In this document: piece after piece, positions 1-5,554 of the stretch
Layout of the letters: each line of letters starts with the position of its first letter
Position numbering within the stretch: position 1 is the first letter of the stretch
Origin: Defluviitaleaceae bacterium
GTDB taxonomy: Bacteria > Bacillota > Clostridia > Lachnospirales > WRAX01
Length of the DNA: 6,747 bases
Assembly: GCA_009784355.1 (NCBI GenBank)
Contig: WRBU01000064.1
Location: 1-6,747, forward strand
Direction: 5' to 3'
Program-made: the position numbers and the translations under genes
Notes under the pieces: generated by a model
The model's database searches: none
Seen by the model: only the letters and a program-made list of their open reading frames with translations
Told to the model about the DNA's origin: nothing

Positions 1-2738
1 ACATAGCCAAAAGCCGTTTTATTCGCTACGGTGGATATTGTGCCCGCTTTAAAAACATAGCCCTTGCCCAAAATTTCCTCGGCATAGGCGTGTGCAGTAG
101 CTTGATACTCTCCGCTAAAATTCAAGTCAATATCGGGCTCTTTATCGCCCTCAAACCCCAAAAATGTTTCAAAAGGAATGGAATGACCCTCTTTTGTCAG
201 TTGTTCGCCACATTTGGGGCAGTTGGCATCAGGCATATCACATCCGTGCGCCCCTGCGTATTGCTTCACCACATCAGAATCGAAATCGCTGTATTTGCAC
301 TCTTTGCAATAATAATGGGGCGCAAGGGGATTTACCTCTGTTATGTCGGAAAAAGTGGCAACAAGACTAGACCCAATAGACCCACGGCTACCCACCAAAT
401 ACCCGTCTTCCATAGACCTTGCAATAAGTTTTTGCGCAATGATGTACATTACCGAAAAATTGTTTTTGATAATAGAGCCAAGCTCTTTGTTTATGCGGTC
501 TTGCACTATTTGCGGGGGGTCGTCCCCGTAAATATTTCTAGCCTTTGCCCAAACCATGTCTTGAAGCTCTTTTTCGCTACCCTCAATTATGGGCGGAAAA
601 GTGCCTTTGGGGATGGCGCGGATGCCTTCGTCAATGCTATCTGCAAGAGCATTTGTGTTTGTTACCACAAGTTCGTAAGCCTTTTCATCGCCAAAATAAG
701 CAAATTCGTCAAGCATTTCTTCTGTTGTGCGAAAGTAAAGCGGGGCTTGTTCGTCTGCATCTTTAAAGCCCTGCCCCGTTTGGATTATACTACGATAAAA
801 CCCGTCATCGGGGTCCATAAAATGCACATCACCAGCCGCAATAACGGGCTTGTTGTATGTCTCGGCATATTCCACAATCTTAATATTTATATCCCGCAGG
901 CTTTGTTCACTTTCCACCTCACCTTGACGCACAAGATGGGCGTTATTACCTATTGGCTGAACCTCAAAATAATCGTAAAATTGTGCAATTTTTTCAATAT
1001 CTTCTTGTGGTCGGTTTTCTTTCACCGCAATATATAACGCCCCTTGTTCGCAGGCTGTGCCAATTAAAAGCCCTTCCCTCAAAGCAATAAACTCACTTTT
1101 TGGTATACGTGGATAACGGTTAAAATGCTCCAAATGCGATTTTGAAACAAGCTCGTATAAATTACGCATTCCCTCTTGGCTTTTAACCAAAATTGTGGCG
1201 TGGCGTGGGCGCAAAGTTTTTACGTCAATTTCTTTTGCATACCGCAAATTTATCATATGTAGAGTGTCAATATTGCGGCTTTTTAAAATTTCAATTTGCT
1301 GTGAAAAAATTTGTGCAAGCACATTTGCATCATCACTGGCTCTGTGGTGGCTTTCTTGCGCAATTTCGTGATGCTTTGCCATTGCAGCAAGCCCATGGCG
1401 TGTTAAATTCGGAAAAAGAGCCCTTGACAGCTGCAAAGTGCAAAGATAGGGATTGTCCACAAAATACCCCAACTGCCTACCAATATGCTCCACAAAGCCC
1501 ATGTCAAAGTCTGCATTATGAGCCACAAGAATACTATCACCCACAAATTCCAAAAACTGGGGTAAAACTTCGGCAATTTTGGGCTTTCCGACCAGCATAT
1601 CATCCGTAATATTCGTCAATTTTATAATTTCTGCAGGCAAGTCTTGTTCTGGGTCAACAAAGGCGTGAAAAATCTCTCCGACCTCGCCATCTCTCATACG
1701 CACTGCACCAATTTCAATGATTGTACAATGTTCCCTGTTAAGTCCTGTTGTTTCTATATCAAATACAACAAAATCATCACTTAACTTCGCATTTTTTGGA
1801 CGGGACGCAATACTTACATCCAAATCGTCCACCAAATACGCCTCCATGCCGTAAATTAGCTTTATACCATGCTTTGCAGCCGCCTCCATCGCCTCGGGGT
1901 ATGCCTGTACCACACCGTGGTCTGTTATAGCCACCGCTTTATGCCCCCAGCTGGCAGCACGGGCAACAATCTCTTTTGCGGGAGTCATTCCATCAAGAAC
2001 AGACATGTTTGTGTGCAAATGTAGTTCAACTCGTTTTGTTTCAGCATTATCCATACGCACAACGCCGGCATTAAGCTCTCCCGGAGCAATTTTGTGTATA
2101 GTAATTGTAGTTTCGCTGGAATACTTGTCGTTTTCAACCTTGCCCGCAATTTTTATTACAGTCCCTACTTTAAGCAAATGCTCCACGTACGACAGGCTCT
2201 CTTTTCCTAGGAAATATTTTAATGTTATGGAGCTTTCGTCGTCTGTAATTTCAATGGTGTAAATAAACATAGCACCTTTTCTGGCCTCACGCGCCTCACT
2301 TTTAAAAATACGCCCAACCACAATAACCTCATCGCCCTCAAAAAAGTCGCTTTTAAGCGGTTTTGGCTCGCCCTCAATTTTTGTCAATGCTTTGGCTGCT
2401 TGTCTTACATACCCATTGCCGTTGCCATTACCGTTACTGCCATTTTTACGCTTTGGTGCATCGTTTTGCGGGCTGGTCGTGGTCGGCATGGGCTCGGGTT
2501 GCGGCTTATATATGGGAATAATGCTAACGGAGTCTAGCTCGCTAAAAAAAGCCGCCAATGCCTCCTCTGCGGCAACAATACCTCTTGGGGTAGTACCCTC
2601 GCACACCAAAAGCCGAACTTCCAGCCCCTTCAAGCTCGAAAAATAACTAACACTCTCCACAACAGCCCTGCGCAAAGCAGGTTCAAGAACATCCCCCAAA
2701 TTTAACTTGCCAAAAACATCTATAAATTTTTGCTCCAT
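1..2738 (-). CDS. polC: DNA polymerase III alpha subunit, Gram-positive type PolC (5' part, 912 codons)
   Basis: PolC is the replicative DNA polymerase of Firmicutes, with built-in 3'-5' proofreading, and acts at the fork with the sliding clamp. Reading from ATG 2738, the visible order is a short N-terminal domain (about 1-95), an Asn-Gly linker (99-108), an OB fold (about 130-218), and a PHP domain with HLHT at 240-243 and TDH at 272-274. A DEDDh exonuclease is inserted in the PHP domain, with D327, E329, D410, H465 and D470 all present. The polymerase core follows, with GSRGSIGSS around 784, zinc-type cysteines C811, C814, C833, C840, C843, and the catalytic DIDLNFSG with D869 and D871. The frame is open to the left edge; the family is usually about 1,440 residues, so the C-terminal third is missing here. 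From memory of Bacillus subtilis PolC, motifs sit about 95-100 residues earlier, so the N-terminal domain is short. The start follows GGGGTGGAG at very close spacing, a weak Shine-Dalgarno. The gene has its own promoter at 2774-2802. Confidence 0.97.
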   Translation of the reverse strand, partial: MEQKFIDVFGKLNLGDVLEPALRRAVVESVSYFSSLKGLEVRLLVCEGTTPRGIVAAEEALAAFFSELDSVSIIPIYKPQPEPMPTTTSPQNDAPKRKNGSNGNGNGNGYVRQAAKALTKIEGEPKPLKSDFFEGDEVIVVGRIFKSEAREARKGAMFIYTIEITDDESSITLKYFLGKESLSYVEHLLKVGTVIKIAGKVENDKYSSETTITIHKIAPGELNAGVVRMDNAETKRVELHLHTNMSVLDGMTPAKEIVARAASWGHKAVAITDHGVVQAYPEAMEAAAKHGIKLIYGMEAYLVDDLDVSIASRPKNAKLSDDFVVFDIETTGLNREHCTIIEIGAVRMRDGEVGEIFHAFVDPEQDLPAEIIKLTNITDDMLVGKPKIAEVLPQFLEFVGDSILVAHNADFDMGFVEHIGRQLGYFVDNPYLCTLQLSRALFPNLTRHGLAAMAKHHEIAQESHHRASDDANVLAQIFSQQIEILKSRNIDTLHMINLRYAKEIDVKTLRPRHATILVKSQEGMRNLYELVSKSHLEHFNRYPRIPKSEFIALREGLLIGTACEQGALYIAVKENRPQEDIEKIAQFYDYFEVQPIGNNAHLVRQGEVESEQSLRDINIKIVEYAETYNKPVIAAGDVHFMDPDDGFYRSIIQTGQGFKDADEQAPLYFRTTEEMLDEFAYFGDEKAYELVVTNTNALADSIDEGIRAIPKGTFPPIIEGSEKELQDMVWAKARNIYGDDPPQIVQDRINKELGSIIKNNFSVMYIIAQKLIARSMEDGYLVGSRGSIGSSLVATFSDITEVNPLAPHYYCKECKYSDFDSDVVKQYAGAHGCDMPDANCPKCGEQLTKEGHSIPFETFLGFEGDKEPDIDLNFSGEYQATAHAYAEEILGKGYVFKAGTISTVANKTAFGY

Positions 2739-2773
2739 AACTCCACCCCAAAATTTGCAAATTCTTTATCTTT

Positions 2774-2802
2774 ATTGTACCACAACGGCTTGTTATTTTC
2801 AA
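2774..2802 (-). promoter_or_regulatory. Sigma-A promoter of polC
   Basis: On the minus strand, TTGAAA (2802-2797) and TACAAT (2779-2774) are separated by exactly 17 bases. A TG just upstream of the -10 box gives an extended -10 (TGGTACAAT). Transcription should start near 2767, about 28 bases before the polC ATG. The -35 box directly follows the T tract of the terminator at 2806-2835, so polC is insulated from the upstream operon and restarted from this promoter. The arrangement is repeated at 3424-3486. Confidence 0.85.
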
Positions 2803-2803
2803 C

Positions 2804-2835
2804 AAAAAATAACCGCTCATGTAGGCGGTTATTTT
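2804..2835 (-). terminator. Intrinsic terminator ending the islet operon, upstream of polC
   Basis: An 11-bp perfect stem pairs 2806-2816 (AAAATAACCGC) with 2825-2835 and has an 8-base loop. Read on the minus strand, the stem is followed by TTTTTTG, so it is a good Rho-independent terminator. It begins about 8 bases after the stop codon of the 2844-3365 gene. The A-rich and T-rich flanks are symmetrical, so it may work in both directions, but no convergent gene is visible. Confidence 0.8.
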
Positions 2836-2843
2836 GCCGAACT

Positions 2844-3365
2844 TCAAAATTGTCTTTGATAAATTTCTAGGGCATCTTCTATTGTCGTGACAAAAGCAAC
2901 AAAAACCAATCCACTTTCGGCATTCCATCCGTCATCAAATAAAAGCAAAACAAACTCTTCCAATTTTAGACTGGATAAAATATCGCCATAACTATTGTGA
3001 CTAAATTGAGTGCGGTTGTCGTTGTCAATGTATCCGCCCAATACGAAGAATGCATTCGGTGCGGTGTTTCTTCCCGTTTCAAAAGTGAAATAATGGTTAG
3101 GAAGCCTGTCAGAAAATTGAAAGCCCTCTATGTATACATTTCCTTTAAAGCTGCCCCGAGTAAAGCCATGTGAGAAAAATCTTCTAGCTAATATTCCGTT
3201 AACGTTTATATATCTAATTTCATAATTATCAACATCATCAAGGCGGAGCAAAACACCACTTGTTTGGATATTTATCTCGCTTTCAAATGTTAAGCTACCA
3301 AAAACTACAAATAAAATTCCTGCACAAAATGCTATTCGCAATGACAATCTTGCTGTTTTTTTCAT
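2844..3365 (-). CDS. Hypothetical exported or membrane-anchored protein, 173 aa
   Basis: I do not recognise the family. The N-terminus has a short basic region (KK, then R6 and R10) and a hydrophobic stretch at about 11-27 that looks like an uncleaved signal anchor or a signal peptide. There is no lipobox (the only nearby Cys, C14, is badly placed) and no clear A-x-A cleavage site. The remaining 145 or so residues are polar with alternating hydrophobics, suggesting a beta-rich extracytoplasmic domain, and include a DDGWN motif at 144-148. The start is well supported: AGGAGG at 3376-3371, five bases before ATG 3365. It is the last gene of the islet, followed at once by a terminator. It may also be transcribed from a promoter at 3424-3452, and a stem-loop lies between that promoter and the ribosome binding site. 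Confidence 0.75.
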   Translation of the reverse strand: MKKTARLSLRIAFCAGILFVVFGSLTFESEINIQTSGVLLRLDDVDNYEIRYINVNGILARRFFSHGFTRGSFKGNVYIEGFQFSDRLPNHYFTFETGRNTAPNAFFVLGGYIDNDNRTQFSHNSYGDILSSLKLEEFVLLLFDDGWNAESGLVFVAFVTTIEDALEIYQRQF

Positions 3366-3370
3366 TTTAC

Positions 3371-3376
3371 CCTCCT
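3371..3376 (-). promoter_or_regulatory. Strong ribosome binding site overlapping the upstream stop codon
   Basis: AGGAGG at 3376-3371 lies five bases before ATG 3365. The TAG stop (3377-3375) of the upstream membrane-protein frame shares two bases with this Shine-Dalgarno. If that frame is translated to its end, its terminating ribosome would stop on this site, which is a layout expected of translational coupling. Confidence 0.8.
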
Positions 3377-3794
3377 ATTCAAACAAACAGCAAGCTCGGT
3401 AAAGGACTTGCTGTTTTGTATTAATTGTACCACAACAGCTTATTGTTTTCAACAAAAAATAACCGCCCATGCATACAGTTATTTTTGTTATTTGCACCTC
3501 ATCAAAATATTTTTTGTGACTCAGAAATAAGTATATTGCCAATATAAGTGCACTAGCTGAAACTATAAACTTGAGTGTTGTTGAGCGGGATGCATCAAAA
3601 AGCAAGGTAACCATTCCAATGGATATAATTAAAACAATAGAACAATAGGCAAACAGCATTTCCCTTTTAAGGCTAGATGACCTATCTTTTTCAACAAACC
3701 ACTCAGAGTAGTATTTGCAAGAAATCAGTATTAGAGAAGCCATAAAATAAGATATCAACTCCAACCAGCTCATGCGGTCAACGAAGTAGTGCAT
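3375..3794 (-). CDS. Small three-helix membrane protein, unknown function (139 aa; C-terminus may be repeat-derived)
   Basis: I do not recognise it. From ATG 3794 (MHYFVDR...) there are three hydrophobic segments, at about 8-23, 48-65 and 72-88. A basic, Ser-rich stretch (EKDRSSSLKRE) lies between the first two. The chosen start is two bases after the TAA of the preceding gene, which suggests translational coupling; there is no clear Shine-Dalgarno. A longer frame to 3842 overlaps the preceding gene and is less likely. Roughly the last 35 codons come from the terminator-promoter repeat and the next gene's leader, so this part was probably gained when an original stop was lost or the repeat arrived. 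The last codon ends in the Shine-Dalgarno of the following gene. Whether it is a working gene or a decaying one cannot be told from sequence alone. Confidence 0.5.
   Translation of the reverse strand: MHYFVDRMSWLELISYFMASLILISCKYYSEWFVEKDRSSSLKREMLFAYCSIVLIISIGMVTLLFDASRSTTLKFIVSASALILAIYLFLSHKKYFDEVQITKITVCMGGYFLLKTISCCGTINTKQQVLYRACCLFE
3385..3416 (-). promoter_or_regulatory. Leader stem-loop between promoter and RBS of the 173-aa gene
   Basis: A perfect 10-bp stem pairs AAACAGCAAG with CTTGCTGTTT (arms 3407-3416 and 3385-3394) around a 12-base loop. If transcription starts about 7 bases after the -10 box at 3424-3429, the stem lies at the extreme 5' end of the mRNA. It could then protect the transcript from decay. 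The loop contains TTTACC, complementary to GGTAAA (3371-3366) just before the start codon, so a pseudoknot covering the start is possible. The tail GTTTG is a poor T tract, so a terminator is less likely. Confidence 0.55.
3424..3452 (-). promoter_or_regulatory. Probable sigma-A promoter for the 173-aa gene (copy B)
   Basis: On the minus strand, TTGAAA (3452-3447) and TACAAT (3429-3424) are spaced by 17 bases, with an extended -10 TGGTACAAT. The boxes and spacing are the same as in front of polC. It would start transcription near 3417, about 52 bases before ATG 3365. It lies inside the 3' end of the frame that ends at 3375, so the last islet gene could be expressed separately from the rest. 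Confidence 0.7.
3424..3486 (-). repeat. Terminator-promoter cassette, copy B (degenerate hairpin)
   Basis: This is the second copy of the unit at 2774-2835. The promoter half is nearly identical, but the right arm of the hairpin has diverged. Only about 9 A/T-rich pairs remain (3455-3463 with 3478-3486) around a large loop that contains ATGCAT. Its T tract on the minus strand is kept, but the GC-rich top of the stem is lost, so termination should be weaker. The membrane-protein frame stays open through the whole copy. Confidence 0.75.
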
Positions 3795-3796
3795 AA

Positions 3797-4521
3797 TTAT
3801 GGTCGATGTCCAGCAATCATGCCTTCGTGTTTTGAAATCCATTCATCAAATAAAGGATTTAACCAAATGCTTCCATCTTCAAAAGTTACGTCTCTAATAA
3901 TACTTACAATATTGCGCACTATATGCTCCCCTGCGTCTACATTCCATCCGTAAATCAGAACCGCTCCACTAAATCCGCTTTCTACAGTTTCAAAAGCATA
4001 TACAAAATGCTGACTACGCATGTTCTCCCACCAAACTTCTGGGTCAATGCCTGGAAATGCCTTTGCGATTTCTTGATGAGCTCCTTCAGGCATATCTTCA
4101 AGACCATGTTGGCGTACAAAGAAGTAAGATTTGGGAGCATTAGGTTCAAGCGAATAAATTTCGTGATGCAATAACTCTCCCGACACACTTGTATATATTC
4201 GCTCTGTCCATTCAACGTCCCAATACATCAAAAGAGGATTTTCTTTTTCGCCAAAAGCAATGCTAACAGTTGTATAGTTTACGATAATCTTATCGGTTAA
4301 ATTTGTAACGCCCATTGCGTTAAAGGGCAACCCTTCACTTTGGGGTTCATTGCTAAATCGCAACTGGCTAAAATCAAGACGAAGAGGTCATGATCAAAAT
4401 AAACATAATCATTGGAAGATACTTCATTCACGGAACAGCCTTGCAGCATAATAATGCCACATACTACAACAAAGAAAATAACCATCTTTGTCCATTTTCT
4501 TTCGAAGCCACAATCAAGCAA
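3797..4521 (-). pseudogene. Lipoprotein gene with an apparent one-base frameshift (about 241 aa if restored)
   Basis: The 5' part reads from TTG 4521, eight bases after AGGAGG. It encodes a basic n-region (ERKWTK), a hydrophobic core (VIFFVVVCGIIM) and a lipobox LQGC with the lipid-accepting Cys at residue 29. After FDHDLFVL this frame goes off and stops at 4297. A second frame, lacking any signal peptide, continues with DFSQLRFSNEP... to the stop at 3797. Joining them by restoring one base near 4380 gives an uninterrupted lipoprotein of 241 residues, with a domain containing a GWN motif (about 192-194). The break may be a real mutation or a sequencing error. The alternative of two genes, the second starting at TTG 4363, would leave one as a bare signal peptide. 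I do not recognise the family. It lies 33 bases after the secreted-protein gene, in the same operon. Confidence 0.65.
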
Positions 4522-4529
4522 AACCAACG

Positions 4530-4535
4530 CCTCCT
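4530..4535 (-). promoter_or_regulatory. Ribosome binding site that decides a TTG start
   Basis: AGGAGG at 4535-4530 is followed by two TTG codons, at 4527 (two bases away) and 4521 (eight bases away). Only the second has normal spacing, so I take TTG 4521 as the start. The next candidate, ATG at 4485, begins directly with the hydrophobic core and would lose the basic n-region of the signal peptide. Confidence 0.65.
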
Positions 4536-4554
4536 ATATCATGCCCACAGAATA

Positions 4555-5181
4555 TTAACAGCCGCCACACATGCTGTGAGAATCCATTGTTTTGCTTTCA
4601 AACGACCCAACAGGGATACCGCTACACACCATTACCAAGTTTAAAACAGTGAATTGATGCACAAACAAACAGGGAAAAAGGGGCATCCACCAAACTGTGT
4701 GACCGCTTCTTTCCTCTCTTGTATGGTTGTACACCACAGTTGTTTTTCCGCAACAATTTCTTGGTAGGGCTACATTTGAAAGTATTTCATCAATCTCTGA
4801 ATTAATTATAGCTCTAGATGGCATAAGCGTGTTAAAGTGAAACAAAGCAAAATCTACAAGATACCTTGAAAGCGAAGGGTCATCAAGGCTTATTAGGTCA
4901 CCGCTCGGGTTTAAAATGTACGGCTGGGGGTTATAATCCCACAAAATGGCCACTGTATATCCCAATTCGAGATATTGCAATACATTGCTATTTTCACCAT
5001 AATTAAAAAACACAGTTTCCGAGAGTTCGGTTTGCGTGTGGATATGGTCGCACTCTATCCCACATATATGCGATGCTTCATAAGCGAGAGCTGGAGTAAA
5101 AATATTTGCCGACAACATCAAAGCCAAAGCCAAAGCCAAAACAACAGCCAAGCCTTTTCTTAAAATGTTTTTAACGCTCAT
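4555..5181 (-). CDS. Secreted Cys/His-rich protein, unknown function (208 aa)
   Basis: I do not recognise the family. The start at ATG 5181 is fixed by AAGGAG six bases upstream; an upstream in-frame ATG at 5217 has no such site. Residues 1-33 form a classical signal peptide: basic VKNILRK, a core of alternating Leu and Ala, and a cleavage site at PALA|YEA (33/34). The mature protein has eight Cys: C40 and C44 in a CxxxCxHxH motif (H46, H48), a C143-C144 pair, C171, C186, and a C-terminal CGGC (205-208). His residues are scattered among them (153, 161, 175, 202). The pattern suggests disulfides or metal binding outside the cell, but no catalytic motif is visible. It is the first gene of the islet and is directly preceded by a strong promoter. 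The lipoprotein gene follows 33 bases downstream. Confidence 0.8.
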   Translation of the reverse strand: MSVKNILRKGLAVVLALALALMLSANIFTPALAYEASHICGIECDHIHTQTELSETVFFNYGENSNVLQYLELGYTVAILWDYNPQPYILNPSGDLISLDDPSLSRYLVDFALFHFNTLMPSRAIINSEIDEILSNVALPRNCCGKTTVVYNHTREERSGHTVWWMPLFPCLFVHQFTVLNLVMVCSGIPVGSFESKTMDSHSMCGGC

Positions 5182-5187
5182 AAAAAG

Positions 5188-5193
5188 CTCCTT
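5188..5193 (-). promoter_or_regulatory. Ribosome binding site of the secreted protein
   Basis: AAGGAG at 5193-5188 lies six bases before ATG 5181, fixing that start rather than the in-frame ATG at 5217. Confidence 0.8.
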
Positions 5194-5227
5194 TCTCCTC
5201 ATATGTAAGGAAAACAAAAGTATTTAG

Positions 5228-5241
5228 GAGCTTGCAAGCTC
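5228..5241. promoter_or_regulatory. 14-base perfect palindrome in the islet leader
   Basis: GAGCTTGCAAGCTC is a perfect inverted repeat located about 14-27 bases downstream of the predicted transcription start. With no loop it is a better candidate for a dimeric repressor operator than for an RNA hairpin. The half-site GCAAGCTC also occurs at 3390-3397 in the leader of the 173-aa gene, which may be chance. Confidence 0.35.
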
Positions 5242-5261
5242 TTTGCAACACGTGTACTTAT

Positions 5262-5289
5262 ATTATACCACAATTCTCTTCTAATGCAA
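5262..5289 (-). promoter_or_regulatory. Promoter of the islet operon
   Basis: The minus strand shows TTGCAT (5289-5284), a 16-base spacer and a perfect TATAAT (5267-5262), with TG upstream forming an extended -10. The start would be near 5255, leaving a leader of about 75 bases before ATG 5181. The sequence around the -10 box, TTGTGGTATAAT, is almost the same as in both cassette promoters (TTGTGGTACAAT). Confidence 0.75.
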
Positions 5290-5340
5290 GTCTTTTTTGC
5301 AAAAGTTTTCCACAAAATGTTAAGTTAAAAAACGACAAAT

Positions 5341-5399
5341 AAAAAACCCCAAAATGCCGCTGCCCCATTTTGATACCTAGCATATGCTAGGTGGGTTTT
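5341..5399 (-). terminator. Three-stem junction followed by a T tract, probable pyk-side terminator
   Basis: Three helices are packed with almost no unpaired bases. The closing stem is 5343-5349 with 5393-5399 (AAAACCC/GGGTTTT). The second stem is 5350-5356 with 5366-5372 (CAAAATG/CATTTTG). A two-base linker (5373-5374) precedes a perfect 18-base palindrome, ACCTAGCATATGCTAGGT (5375-5392). On the minus strand the closing stem runs into TTTTTTATTTG, as expected of an intrinsic terminator. It is the only T-tracted structure between pyruvate kinase and the islet promoter. The branched form is unusual for a terminator, so a mobile-element end or a small RNA remains possible. Confidence 0.5.
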
Positions 5400-5554
5400 C
5401 TCTTGGTGGTTTTTGACTTCCTCTGGGGTGGCTTTGCGCCACAGTTAAAATGAGGCCTGTCATACACCGCCGAATACGAAATCCCATATAAAAAATGTAG
5501 GTTCAAAATAAAGGCTGGCGAACATCTCAGGATATTTTTTGTTTGGGCGAACAA
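5387..5554 (-). other. Open frame without a credible start, possible gene remnant or repeat-derived sequence
   Basis: One minus-strand frame stays open for about 60 codons in the gene-poor stretch. It ends at TAG 5389-5387, inside the palindrome of the three-stem element. Its translation contains ILNLHFLYGISYS, AVYDRPHFNCGAKPP and a Lys/Arg/Thr-rich tail, which looks like a protein C-terminus rather than random sequence. The only starts are TTG 5554, or non-ATG codons lying in the REP-like palindrome, none with a Shine-Dalgarno. It also contains a small hairpin, GTGGC/GCCAC, near 5427-5441. It could be the decayed end of a gene or part of a dispersed intergenic repeat. I cannot assign a function. 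Confidence 0.3.

Larger units (their letters stand above)
2774..2835 (-). repeat. Terminator-promoter cassette, copy A
   Basis: This roughly 62-bp unit holds the hairpin and the polC promoter, and it is repeated with high identity at 3424-3486. By eye, the promoter half and the left arm of the hairpin differ at only a few positions. This includes an identical run ATTGTACCACAAC and the block TTTTCAACAAAAAATAACCG. Copy A keeps a perfect hairpin, so it is the better-preserved copy or the one under stronger selection. Confidence 0.8.

Noticed and set aside
90..1037. Long plus-strand open frame of 315 codons, with smaller ones at 1193-1609 and 2005-2262
   Set aside because: They lie opposite the polC coding strand, which shows all family motifs in one frame. 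Their translations have no recognisable domains, and they are antisense shadows.
2683..2928. Minus-strand frame of 81 codons across the polC promoter
   Set aside because: It covers the terminator, the promoter, and the ends of two real genes. Its GYFLLK-like peptide resembles the end of the 3375-3794 frame only because both run through the same non-coding repeat.
3795..3842. Longer N-terminus for the membrane protein, starting at ATG 3842
   Set aside because: It would overlap the end of the lipoprotein gene by about 45 bases. ATG 3794, two bases after that gene's stop, fits operon spacing better.
4297..4400. Programmed -1 frameshift in the lipoprotein gene
   Set aside because: No X XXY YYZ slippery heptamer or convincing downstream stem was seen in the overlap, so a simple deletion or sequencing error is more likely.
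5120..5145. Three tandem TTGGCT hexamers in the signal peptide of the secreted protein, considered as a phase-variable tract
   Set aside because: Three copies of a six-base unit are too few to be unstable, and changes would keep the frame. It is adequately explained as Leu-Ala codons of the signal peptide.
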